64,000 bases of DNA from Gaertneriomyces semiglobifer (lineage: Eukaryota; Chytridiomycota; Chytridiomycetes; Spizellomycetales; Spizellomycetaceae): contig JAHLKF010000001.1 in the NCBI GenBank assembly GCA_025558075.1, positions 124,001-188,000 of the forward strand. The letters are read 5' to 3'. The first letter of the stretch is position 1, and each line of letters opens with the position of its first letter. Shown one piece after another: positions 45,807 through 55,363 of this stretch. Made by a program: the position numbers and the translations under genes. A model generated the notes under the pieces. The model was given only the letters and a program-made list of their open reading frames with translations, ran no database searches and had not been told where the DNA came from.

Positions 45807-48800
45807 GTGCCCAAAGACATCACCAAGAAATCCTGGTCGTTCCAGCATTCACGCCGATCCCCGTATGTTATTGCCCAGCAACAAAGCGCTTCCCAAGGAG
45901 TGCATCCCGTTAGCGGCCTCAATGCTGTCGGCGTTGCGCAAAGCATTCACCAGGAGATCTGCAACCGCCTATTGGCTAATAATGTCGATGTTAGCGAAGT
46001 CAATCCTGCGCTGACTGCATTTCTCCACCCTGCCAACGACACCTCGGACCAGGTTCTGGATTGTCTTATGGATTTGAAACGCAACCATATGAAAGTTAGC
46101 GACGCTGACATGGTCAGAGCGTTGGGCCTTCGCGAGTCCAAGGAAGGCGATCTGGAAGGCAACGACAGCAGCGACACGTTTTACTATGTGCGGAGCTGGG
46201 CGTTGACCGTTGAGGACTTGCGAGCAATCATCACTCAGTGGGCCGATCAGGAAGCCGAAATTGATGAAGCTTGGCTTTGGCTCGGCCATGTCCTCCTGGC
46301 GCCAAAGGACAGTATTTGTTACATCCGTTACGTTGGCATGTGCGATGCTCCCACCACACCTTATGAGCGGTTTATGGTTGACATGAAGCAGCGAGAGAAT
46401 GGCCTACTCAACGACTTCCTGACAGCGCTCCAGCAAGTTTGTCCCGATTCGTACGCTTCTGGGAAGACATACGAGTTCGTCCGTGGTCGTGTTCCTGCAT
46501 TTGCCTCTGATAAGATCAAGGACGACCGAGAGCGCATCATTATTGCGTTTTTCGGACTCGACTCCCTCCTGAACCGCCAACCTGGAGGAAAGTTCGCTTC
46601 GTACGTACCGGATATTGGAGATTGTACATTGTTCCAAAAACTGGGAACTCGCTTTTTTCAGCATTTCGGTATGCATGCGGTGCCCTGCTCTAATGGGATG
46701 AAAGCTTCATTGAAGTCGGAGTGGATCCCACGTATTGAGGAGATCACTATGGAGAATCCCATTGAAACAGGGGTTTCGCTGAACATGCTCACTCCCAAAA
46801 CCTTGGAGATGATCGCAGCCCAAGCAACTCCGCGCCTTGTCAATGGTCACGTCATTCTGGTAGTAATTGGAAAAGACATTACTCGAGAAGATTTCCTGGG
46901 AGCACGCACTTTTCTCTCTGGCTTATCTCGCGCTGGCCATCTCACTGCTGACTTTCTTGCCCGTTTGGAGGCATATGAACGAGACGTACAAGAATGGGAC
47001 GCGACGCTGTTGCCTAAAGCGCCCTTTCCTTTTGTGGATCTCTTTCCGTGGTTGTCCACGCAGGCTATTGAAGGAGCGCTGGAGCAGTTGGCGCTCTATC
47101 TCCGAACTGTGCGGCCGCTTATATGTGTCACCCAATCTCAAAAGGTGACTTCCTGTGCGGCGGCCAACTTTTATCACCCGCACGGACTGCCATTAACTGG
47201 AGGATATCTCAGTGCCGTTGGGACTCCGCAGCTCCATCATTATGCGGATGAGGGCTGGTTGGAAGACGATGCCCAAACGCAACCACCAGCGGGATTCGCG
47301 ACAATTGTGATTCCGCACTTTGACCCAGGACGAGACAAGTACGGTGCGCAAGCGAAGCAGCTGCGTCGAGTGCTGGATATCACCTGGATGATCACCCTGT
47401 ATGTAGGGGATAAAATGATCATCGCAGCAGCGTCGCATGCGAACTGGGATCGCGATCGCCTTTGCCGCACGGTCCTAGAGGAAGTTGAACAGGATCCTCA
47501 ATACAAGGAACTAAGCGCAACCTTGGAGCAGGCAAAGGAGAATCTCAAAGCGTACTGGGAACTAATCCGCCGCCGCTGGGTTGCGGCAGATGGAGAGGGA
47601 ACAAGGGTCTGTTCTGAACTCACCCAAGAGCGTCTAAGAGAGGCAGCCAAGGAACGCATGGAACGGGGGCTTGCTGCAGAGGGATTACCAAGGAGTGAAG
47701 AACGCCAGGCCCAAGTAAATTACCTGTGGAAGCTCCAAATTCCTGACCTCCTCATTCCCACGTACGATGAGACAACATGGAAAGAGTGGGCGCTGACAAG
47801 GGGTCAGGAGTGTTTTACCTTGCAGCGGCGATGCAAGCAGCTTGTGCGGTGCATACTCAAACGGACCCTACCAAGCATCCGCTTCGCAACATCTTGCGTG
47901 CCTTTGCCCCAGAGGGCGCAACCGATGATTCATGGATGTGGGATGATCAGTTGCGGACCATGGCGCTCCAACAGAAAACCAGTCAAATGAAAGCGGCCCT
48001 CCCAGCTGATCACTTCTCATCCGACAAACAACGGGAGCGACGCCGAAAGTTCTTGGCAGCTGGTGGACTGGCGGCCCCACCTCATCGAAAAAAGCGAGGA
48101 ACTTTCCATGCAGACTGGGAAGGCCGCGAAGTAAAAATAGGGAGCGGTCAATTTACCATCTTTTGGCACGATGAAGAACGAGGTGAAGATATTACCATTC
48201 CATTGCGAGTGGCTAGCACCTGTTCAAACGTGTGTCCCACCGACAAACGCTTCATACATTTTGTTGAAGGTGGCATCTCCTTACGTGATGAGTCGGGCAC
48301 CCTTCTAACGATCTCGCGTGGAACAGAGACTGTACTCATTCAGAGGGCTCTGTTTTACATGCTAGCTAAGGGAGATGCAATGGAGCGGCTCTGGCAAAAG
48401 GAGCGCCGACAAATTGCTCCTGAGGCCACAACAAGCGCTCCCGAGGCCACAACAACCGCTGGCCCAAGCACAACTACATCATTACCAAAGGGGCGTGATG
48501 CTTGGCGAAACACCACACAACCTCACGTCAAAGCGGCCTTTCAATTTCCCATTCAACAAGGCGACGCTCTCTGGCTTTTGCAGCAATGGTTGGACAGCGA
48601 CTACCCACAAGGGGGGACGTTCAACAGTGCGGATCCGGACCATCTCCCAAGTATTGCGTCAGATTCTATACAGAGGAGGTTCCGTGTTGTTCTTGACCAG
48701 CACCGTGACCATCCATACTACCCTTTATGGTCGACTTGGTTAAATGCATTTGCCAAATATGGTAAAAACATCTTCGCCAATATTCGCTTCTTGAGGGAGG

Positions 48801-48892
48801 TCCCCAGTGAGAAAAAGCGTCGCGTCCTTTCGCAGCGCAATGTGTATCATCGGTACGTGGAGATGACTATTGGGCCAGTGCGTTCGCTCTGA
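45807..48892 (+). mobile_element. unrecognised repeat-family gene with GIY-YIG-like segment, frameshifted copy
   Basis: Two long frames (45807-47990 and 47777-48892) together read as one protein of about 1,028 residues. Near residues 168-185 the pattern CYIRYVGMCDAPTTPYERF resembles a GIY-YIG nuclease core (Y-V-G followed by Arg). The rest is not recognised; a coiled, Glu/Lys/Arg-rich helix lies near 560-640 and the C-terminal part ends in RNVYHRYVEM. The first frame opens with GTG where the context (ACAAC-TG-CCC) suggests a former ATG, and the frame changes by one base at the GGGG run 47800-47803. A truncated inverted copy at 54365-54780 shows that the sequence is repeated. The copy appears recently inactivated. 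It could also be a host gene family; transposition is inferred. Confidence 0.6.
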
Positions 48893-49665
48893 ACCATTCA
48901 TTATGATTTCTCAACTTTCTACGAGATCTTGAGTAACGGCAGCAGGTAGACGTAGTGGTAGACGTAGCGGTAGAGGTAGTGGCAGTAGTTGTAGCGATAC
49001 TACTAGTAGCGAGAGAAACACGAGTAGGCGCGTACCACTTCCTTGTGACGGCTTGCGCTTACAACGGCCTTCCTTCTCATGGAGGTGGTTGTCGTTTCCA
49101 TCGTTGCCCCTTCCGCTGCTCACGTTTCTTCAAACGCAAGAGCGCCTACATGCAAACACAATTGAAAATATTATATGTGCCGCGCGCACGTATTTTCCCT
49201 CACTGACAATGTCGAGCGATTTTCGTTACGAACACGTGCATTTGGGTGTAATATCAGAGATGGACTAACGCATCACGTTTATATATTGGACAGACGCAAC
49301 GTGGGAACGATTCCGCGAACGCTGAAGATTCTACGAAGCCCTTCAATTCACTTAAACATCCTCTACATTTTCAAGAATCGAAAGACTCCGTCGTATCAGA
49401 ATGTAATTCACTACATTCAGAATTGCATTCTGATACGACAAAGTCCGCCGCGGATAGTACGCAATAAGCAAATTGTTCAATTAGAGGTAGGCATCGGGAA
49501 CATTGGCTGGTATGCCATAGGTATCAACTCGCCCATAATACTCCTTCACCACATCAGATCGTAGTTTTCTCAAAGAATCACCGAACACACCTTCTACAGT
49601 TGCCAGAATACACCAAGATGTTAGTGATGCGAGGCAAATAAGAAAGTATCATCTGTCAACTCGAA
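48893..49665. other. intergenic with tandem and inverted repeats
   Basis: About 770 bases. A degenerate 12-base tandem repeat (GGTAGACGTAGT) lies at 48944-48985. A foldback is listed separately. No gene was seen; it is the 3' flank of the repeat gene and of the HNH gene. Confidence 0.45.
49390..49439. repeat. 20-base foldback
   Basis: Arm GTCGTATCAGAATGTAATTC (49390-49409) is matched by its reverse complement at 49420-49439 with one mismatch in 20, separated by 10 bases. It would form a strong hairpin in DNA or RNA. It lies in the 3' flank of two converging genes, so it may be a terminator-like or miniature element. Confidence 0.85.
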
Positions 49666-50625
49666 CTAACCTAGATGTCCAAGTTCAGCATCAATGGTTT
49701 CAAGCTCAGCCGTCAATTCTGCCATGCTACGATTGAATTCATCAGAGGTGTCATGCTCATCAATCTCCCCACCCCCTCGCATGTGGCGAAACACGGCACA
49801 CTGGAAATGGTGCCACCAGAGGATCGGGTCTGGAAACTGGGTTGCAAGTGGTTCACCATCCGGAAAGGAACCCTCAGGGAGGCGTAACGGCCGTCGATGA
49901 TATGCAGATGCATTGTACTCTGCTGAGATGCCAAAGAAGCAGAGGCGGCCTTCCAGACAGACAACGCCCCATTCTCCGCGATCAAAATCATCATGCAACT
50001 CGCGTGTCGCTAAGAACCCATTCCTGGCATCATCAACACCAGCTGGACCGAGCTCTTCCTGAATATGATCCCTCACAGCCCCAGGAAGCGCGCCGACTAA
50101 CTGATTTTCCTTCCAGGAACAGGGGATGATGTGACACCCGCGAAGCCGATGCAAGGATGTGGTTCCAGTCACGATACAAAAGCGGTCGCGCTGAACGATA
50201 CTCTCTCGAAAGCGCATGTCACGTTCCAAACAATCCTGTCGGCTTTCCGATGTTATGCGCGGAGACCCAGGCCGCGATGGAGCCGGTGAGGATACGCGTA
50301 TGGTTGTTCGACTCGGAGGAAACAACCTGGGCGGTTCCGAAGCGTAAGTAAAGTTGATCGGCGTGTTGGCTTTAAGAATGTAAACGCCTCCGTGCACAAC
50401 GGTGTCACTGGTGAGTGTTGCGACTACCTCACCGGTGCGCTTCTTGATGAGGACATGGTCGGAAGTGGGGCGGATGGCGCCGCCAGAAATGATTTCAAGG
50501 AACATTCCCACCTCATCAGCGCGACGACCTGATATTGTTGTATGGACGAGAAGGTAGGTTGAACCATTGTCATTTTGAATGTAAATCGATTTACCCCGCA
50601 CACGAGGAGCAATGTCGGGGTGCAT
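49666..50625 (-). CDS. HNH-endonuclease-domain protein, possibly secreted
   Basis: A 319-residue frame from ATG 50625. The N-terminal 110 residues are a beta-rich unknown region (SIYIQNDNGSTYLLVHTTIS). Residues about 140-235 form an HNH_2-type nuclease domain: RDRFCIVTGTTSLHRLRGCH, then II-PCSW and NGFLATRELHDDFDRGEWGV. The characteristic C-HII pair and the N-x-L-x4-HD-x-FD ending are present. This domain is widespread in fungal proteins of unknown role. The frame stays open upstream of the ATG and encodes a hydrophobic stretch (AGFALFLSVLCASVSSI) that looks like a secretion signal, so the true start may lie in an upstream exon ending near 50695. Confidence 0.75.
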   Translation of the reverse strand: MHPDIAPRVRGKSIYIQNDNGSTYLLVHTTISGRRADEVGMFLEIISGGAIRPTSDHVLIKKRTGEVVATLTSDTVVHGGVYILKANTPINFTYASEPPRLFPPSRTTIRVSSPAPSRPGSPRITSESRQDCLERDMRFRESIVQRDRFCIVTGTTSLHRLRGCHIIPCSWKENQLVGALPGAVRDHIQEELGPAGVDDARNGFLATRELHDDFDRGEWGVVCLEGRLCFFGISAEYNASAYHRRPLRLPEGSFPDGEPLATQFPDPILWWHHFQCAVFRHMRGGGEIDEHDTSDEFNRSMAELTAELETIDAELGHLG

Positions 50626-50766
50626 TTCGATGGAGGATACGGAGGCGCAGAGGACAGAGAGGAAGAGAGCGAAGCCTGCTGAATTAAGACTACGTGAAGG
50701 TGAGCGGAAAGGAAAGCAGTGGATTTGATAGCAACAAGACTTTAGGCGTGCCGTGTAATCATGCTA

Positions 50767-51078
50767 TTAATAGTAACATACATGTACCGAGACCTGATAC
50801 CCAATATATGTAGGTCCGGATGTCACTACCGACGACTGGGGAGCACCGATGTTGGTTTTGATATTGCTAATTGCTTGGTCCTCGTTACTGACATCCCAGT
50901 TCATGTACCGGGCATCCTTTCCCACTGTGAATGTGCCCGCTGCCATTCGGCTTGTCATGTAGATGAGTGCATTTTCCGGCACATCCAATGTTACGCCATT
51001 ATCAGAGTCGGACGAAAGGTTGTCCGCGAGTGTTGCTAGCTTAGGTATGTTGCAGTTGGTCTTCGTCGGAGTGGTCAT
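50767..51078 (-). CDS. hypothetical protein
   Basis: A 103-residue minus-strand frame from ATG 51078 with regular composition (MTTPTKTNCNIPKLATLADN, then NGVTLDVPENALIYMTSRMA). It may be an exon, since it ends close to a CAG/GT at 50793. No family was recognised. It lies between the HNH gene and a foldback element. Confidence 0.35.
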   Translation of the reverse strand: MTTPTKTNCNIPKLATLADNLSSDSDNGVTLDVPENALIYMTSRMAAGTFTVGKDARYMNWDVSNEDQAISNIKTNIGAPQSSVVTSGPTYIGYQVSVHVCYY

Positions 51079-51116
51079 GGCCTTCGGTAAATCCAAGCAC
51101 CCTAGTTATTGGTGCC

Positions 51117-51265
51117 AGTTATAGCACGCTTGTTACGGGCCATTTACGACTATCAGTGCCCTTGAACTGCTGCGTGATGGTGTAGAATAGCCCTCGACCT
51201 ACGTCGTAAACGCAGCTCTCGGGCACTGATAGTCGCAAGTAGCCTGTAACAAGCGTGCTATAACT
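51117..51265. repeat. 149-base foldback element with 45-base arms
   Basis: Left arm 51117-51161 begins AGTTATAGCACGCTTGTTAC and ends ATCAGTGCCC. The right arm 51221-51265 is its reverse complement at 41 of 45 positions; all four differences are transitions. A 59-base loop separates them. The structure resembles a miniature inverted-repeat element or a hairpin precursor RNA. It interrupts a stretch that looks coding on the minus strand. Confidence 0.9.
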
Positions 51266-51540
51266 TATTACGGCCGAAGATGTGGTTAGGACAGACACTT
51301 TTGTGCCCTCCAGGCGACGTCTCCTCCCCACGGTTTGCCTCGTGCGGTAGTTGATCATTTTGTTGTGGTAGCCTTCGTCAAAAAGAACGCCTGTGCTCCA
51401 ACCCGGTGATTTCTGCGTGATATTAAGAGATATTCCCATGAGAAAGCGCTGTGTACTTTTCGTCGTGAGGGCCTCTGACTCGTCCTGGTTTTCGGACCCA
51501 AAGCAGGATTGTTTCCGTCGATCCTACTGAAGGTTGTCAT
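51266..51540 (-). pseudogene. coding-like segment ending at the foldback
   Basis: Minus-strand reading from about 51500 gives MGISLNITQKSPGWSTGVLF, then DEGYHNKMINYRTRQTVG and SVLTTSSAVIS just before the right foldback arm. Composition is protein-like but no start, splice partner or family can be given. The foldback may have inserted into this gene. Confidence 0.3.
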
Positions 51541-52059
51541 TTGCGAATAAATGTGTTAAGAGATGCTGTGCGCCGTTGGGGCGGCATTTATCTAAGGATT
51601 GGTATGCTGTGGGAAAAATTTAGAAAAGTGAGGCGATCTGACGATTACTCACCTCTTTCTCATCCAATTGTACATCCGGAGTACTTAAAGTTTATGTCAC
51701 TAAGGAACTGTGAAAGGCATTGTAAAAGATGATATTGCCACCACGATTTCAACGGTGAATATGACCGAAGTGAATGCTGCATATATACCTGTCATCAAGA
51801 TACTGGTCCAATACGGACCAGGATCTACGATCACTGCAGAATATCATATTAAGCACTTTGTGGCTCTGGAGAAACGTGGAGGCGTAGGCACGACAGGAAA
51901 GTACAGCAAAGACCAATTGATACAACCCTCTAAAATACTCTATTTTATACAATCCCATTAATAATCTATGTCGTATCTATCATTCGGGGCCGCATTTCCA
52001 GAATGACGGGTATCGTCTCCATTGCAGTCTGTCTCTTCACAGGATGACTGGTGCTTACA
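51541..52059. other. intergenic, 3' flank of chitin deacetylase
   Basis: About 520 bases with short overlapping frames on both strands, none recognisable. Confidence 0.4.
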
Positions 52060-53766
52060 CTACTGTCCATCATTGAGACTTCCATCTGGAGCGGCGCAAG
52101 TGTTGCTTGCGTCCAAAGTTGGGACCTTCGCGTACGGTTCCTTGTCGCCCAGGCATTCCGCAACAGTGACCCACTTGTACTTTTTGCCAAAGGTCTTGAT
52201 GAACCAAGGCACGAGTTGCTTGACGGTGGTCTCCTTGACGTTGTGATTGAGAATGATGGTGCCCCCATTGTTTATGTCGCGGGTGAGGGCTGTCTTGGAC
52301 TGTTCGACACTGTACCCGTTGGCATCTTCCGACGACGAATCCCAGTGAATGACACGTTGGCCAAGCTTTGAGAGTTGAGCGAGACGGGCATCCGTCATGG
52401 CGCCATATGGAGGGCGCATGTACCTCGGCGCATATCCGAGGATCTTCATAAGAGAATCTTCCAAGCGACGGATCTGGTAGTTGAGCTGGTTATTTGTGAG
52501 GTCGGGGATGTTCCTATGCGACCAGGTATGGGACGCGACTTGATGTCCTGCAGCCACCATCTTTTTGACGATAGCAGCATAGTCGAAAATGCAACCCCAG
52601 TGGTTTCCGTTCAAAAAAAAGGTCGCTTTCATGCCTGCAGCAGCCAGCTGGTCGAGCAGCTCCTGGTCCCAGATGTACGGTCCGTCGTCAAAAGTAATTG
52701 CGGCGGTTCCAGGTACAGTGCACTTGGTGATCATCTTGCCTCCAGGAACCGGCGGGCGCGTAGGAGTGGGGCCCGGTGTTGCAGTGACGGTTGGCTTGGA
52801 AGTTGACGTTGATTGAGACAAGCACGCAAGACCTCCCCAGCCAACTTGACAGCCAACACCGCAATGTTCGGCGGTGGTACCACAGTAGCCGTACTGAGAG
52901 CAGCAGGACCTGTAGTCGCACACGGTGCCGAAAGCGGGACCGCATCTGGTATCAATAGAAGTAGGGCGAGTAGTGGTGGTCGTACTAGAGGCCTTTGTTG
53001 TGGTAGAAGGCTTAGAGGTAGTGGTCGTTCTGACGGAGAGGCACGCAAGACCACCCCAGCCGACTTGGCAACCAACACCGCAATGTTCAGCCGATACACC
53101 ACAGTAGCCGTACTGAGAGCAGCACATCCCGGCGTCGCACACAGTGCCGAAAGCGGGACCGCATCTGGCATCGATAGAAGTAGGGCGAGTAGTGGTGGTA
53201 GTGGTAGTGACGGGCGGCGGTGGCGGCGGTGGTGTGTTTGTACAGATGCCGAATGAAGCCTGACATCCAGTACCACAGTGCTTATCGGTCTTTCCACACC
53301 ATCCGTTGCTTCCACAGCAAAAACCATCCCAGCACGCAGTGTTGAATCCGACACCGCAACGACCATCTTTGGTAATGGGAGCCGGAGGGAGTTTGGCGAC
53401 AACTGCAACGACAGCCGGAGGCGGCTGGGGAGTACCTTTTATCCGAGACGAGTAAGGAGACCATTGAAGGAAATCACAACCATTAGCTTACAGCGACAGC
53501 GATCATGGCCCTCAACAACCTCTTTTCAACATACCGTTACAGACGCCAAATTGGGTTAAACAACCGACTCCACAGTGTGTGTCGGTCTTTCCGCACCAGC
53601 CGTTGCTTCCACAACACCAGTCGGGAGCCCAGCAGGCAGCATTCCCATGAGCAGGGCCGCACCTGCCATCCTTGGTGATGACCCCACTTGGAGCAGCTTG
53701 GTTGAGAACGACTGACGCAAGGACCAGGATCGCTCCCGGGGCGATCTTGCTCAAGGAAGAGGTCAT
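52060..53766 (-). CDS. secreted chitin deacetylase with four CBM18 chitin-binding modules
   Basis: Exons 53535-53766 and 52060-53435 on the minus strand give 535 residues. Residues 1-25 are a signal peptide (IAPGAILVLASVVLNQAAPS). Four hevein-type modules follow, each with the C-x4-CCS/G-x2-G-x-CG pattern: CWAPDWCCGSNGWCGKTDTH (exon 1), CWDGFCCGSNGWCGKTDKHC, CDAGMCCSQYGYCGVSAEHC and CDYRSCCSQYGYCGTTAEHC; they are spaced by Thr/Ser/Pro linkers. The catalytic NodB domain has all five motifs: TFDDGPY (metal Asp pair), SHTWSH (metal His pair), RPPYG, the HWDSSSEDANG region and IILNHN. It converts cell-wall chitin to chitosan outside the cell. The two first and two last modules are near-duplicates, pointing to recent internal duplication. 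Confidence 0.95.
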
Positions 53767-54364
53767 GACGTTCCAGTTCCCTCTAGAACGATTTCGGCTA
53801 CTCTTCTGTGACGAGAGTCTCACTGATGAAGAGTGCCTGCCATTTATATGCCGGCCCTAGCGCTGTTGTACGATTCACCATTACATTCCGACCTTCCGCT
53901 TCACCAAAAAAGGCCCGGAGGATTTTTTTTGGCGACGAAATTCGCGTGCTGAACTCCATGCGGTGAGATTTTGGAATCGTTGGAGCAGACCATGAATAGA
54001 TAAGGTTCCGTGAATCAGTCATGGATTATGGATGGCGTGGTCATCAGCCTTGTAATAAGCGTTGTAGCTGCGAAGTATATAACCAATGTCCTGCGCGGCA
54101 TTGGCGGCCACACGAGCTGCCTTTGCACGCCAACGGTGAGAACCTCATCATAACTTTTCCGTGTCATGAGCGCGCTCAGTTTCTGCAACCACGACTCCTC
54201 CCATTCGGCACTGGTTCTCTTTATCCGAGCCCGCTCTTCAACCGAGAAATGCTCGGTCGCATCTCGCGTGGAAGCTCTTCGTACGCCTTCAGCTCGCCAA
54301 TGGATAGCTATTATATTTATATTGTATGTAAGATGTGAATGAGTGACTGATGGTTATCTGGCGG
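53767..54364. promoter_or_regulatory. upstream region of chitin deacetylase
   Basis: About 600 bases. A plus-strand frame at 54021-54338 (with CSCEVYNQCPARHW) is not recognised and is not called. The proximal part is the promoter of the chitin deacetylase gene. Confidence 0.35.
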
Positions 54365-54780
54365 GAATCCTTGTGGATCCTGTTCAACTTCGTCTAGGAC
54401 TGTTCGGCAAAGACGATCGCAACTCCAGTTCGCATGTGTGGCTGCTGCGATGATCATGTTATCCCTTATATATATACACAGGGTTGTCATCCCTCGACGA
54501 GGTTACAGTCCAGGAAAGTACTGACAATACTTTCCTGGACGGTAACAGACGACGGAGCACCTTCGCTTGCGCCCCATACTTGTCTCGTCCTGGGTGGATG
54601 TGCGGAATCACAATGGTCGCGAATCCCCCAGGTGGATCATACGCACTGAGAAATCCTCCAGCAAATGGCAGGCCGTGCTGATGGTAGAAGTTGGCCGCGG
54701 CGCATGAAGTCACTTTCTGAGACAGCGTGACACATATCAGCGGGCGCACGGTTCGCAGATGGAGCGTCAACTGCTCCAGC
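54365..54780 (-). mobile_element. truncated inverted copy of the GIY-YIG-like repeat gene
   Basis: Read on the minus strand it matches 47085-47500 of the long copy: LRTVRPLICVT, QKVTSCAAANFYHQHGLP, GFATIVIPHIHPGRDKYGAQ (long copy: HFDPGRDKYGAQ), then DNA similarity through ATCATCGCAGCAG and GAAGTTGAACAGGATCC. It lacks the segment encoding the AVGTPQLHHYADEGWLEDDA region and is interrupted by a foldback at 54502-54546. It has neither end of the gene and cannot be functional. Confidence 0.85.
54502..54546. repeat. foldback inside the truncated repeat copy
   Basis: GTCCAGGAAAGTA (54508-54520) is perfectly complementary to 54528-54540 across a 7-base loop, and GTTAC/GTAAC extend the stem outside one mismatched pair. 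It splits the homology to the long copy, so it is an insertion or a scar. Confidence 0.8.
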
Positions 54781-54797
54781 GCTCCCGAGTTCCATCT

Positions 54798-54858
54798 TTG
54801 TGTGTTGCGAGTTCCTTGAGTTATCCACGAAGCTCAACGAACGCACAACACACAAGGT
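54798..54858. repeat. imperfect foldback upstream of tRNA-His
   Basis: TTGTGTGTTG-CG (54798-54809) faces its near reverse complement at 54842-54855, and the inner TTGAG/CTCAA pair extends the stem. It has a small bulge. Confidence 0.6.
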
Positions 54859-55103
54859 ACATGAATAAATCCTCTAACGACCAACCACATAAGGTGGATA
54901 GTTGATAACAACTGACCTGTGTGTGGCAAGAGAGAAGGAAGAGAAAACGGCAGGAACCAGGCGGCGTCTTATATACACCGTTGGCGTGGCTGTGCCACAT
55001 TCCACAAACGAGTGACTGTGTCCGCATGATGATTGTGACACATGTTTCTTGTGTCCACGTGCACAGCCATATGATTCGTGTGAATGTGTACAATATATCA
55101 CCT

Positions 55104-55174
55104 GCCAAAGTGGTATAGTGGCAGCACATCACGTTGTGGCCGTGAGGACGGCGGTTCGATTCCGCCCTTTGGCA
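55104..55174 (+). tRNA. tRNA-His (anticodon GTG)
   Basis: A 71-base cloverleaf identical to the gene at 44711-44781 but on the plus strand, with the same GTG anticodon in TTGTGGC and the same A discriminator. The 5' flank shares about 25 bases with the first gene (ATTCGTGTGAATGTGTACAA), and a nine-T run follows the 3' end within 12 bases. Confidence 0.95.
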
Positions 55175-55363
55175 TTTCATTTTTTTTTGATTTTTGGGCC
55201 TTTCTTTTCGCCATCGTCCGCTCGGTTTTGACAGATGACCGAAGCCTAAGGCACATAGTACAACGTTCCTCTGAATCCTCTATGCATTGAAGGTTGACTT
55301 GCTATTGTAACAAAGTCTACTTATGTAATCTAACCTTGATTCATCTACCGCGACACGCCATGT

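Noticed and set aside
45807..48892. Penelope-type or LINE retroelement because of the GIY-YIG-like motif
   Set aside because: No reverse transcriptase core could be found in either frame, so that class is not supported.
54021..54338. 105-residue frame with Cys pairs upstream of chitin deacetylase
   Set aside because: No domain, no splice support, and it runs into low-complexity sequence.
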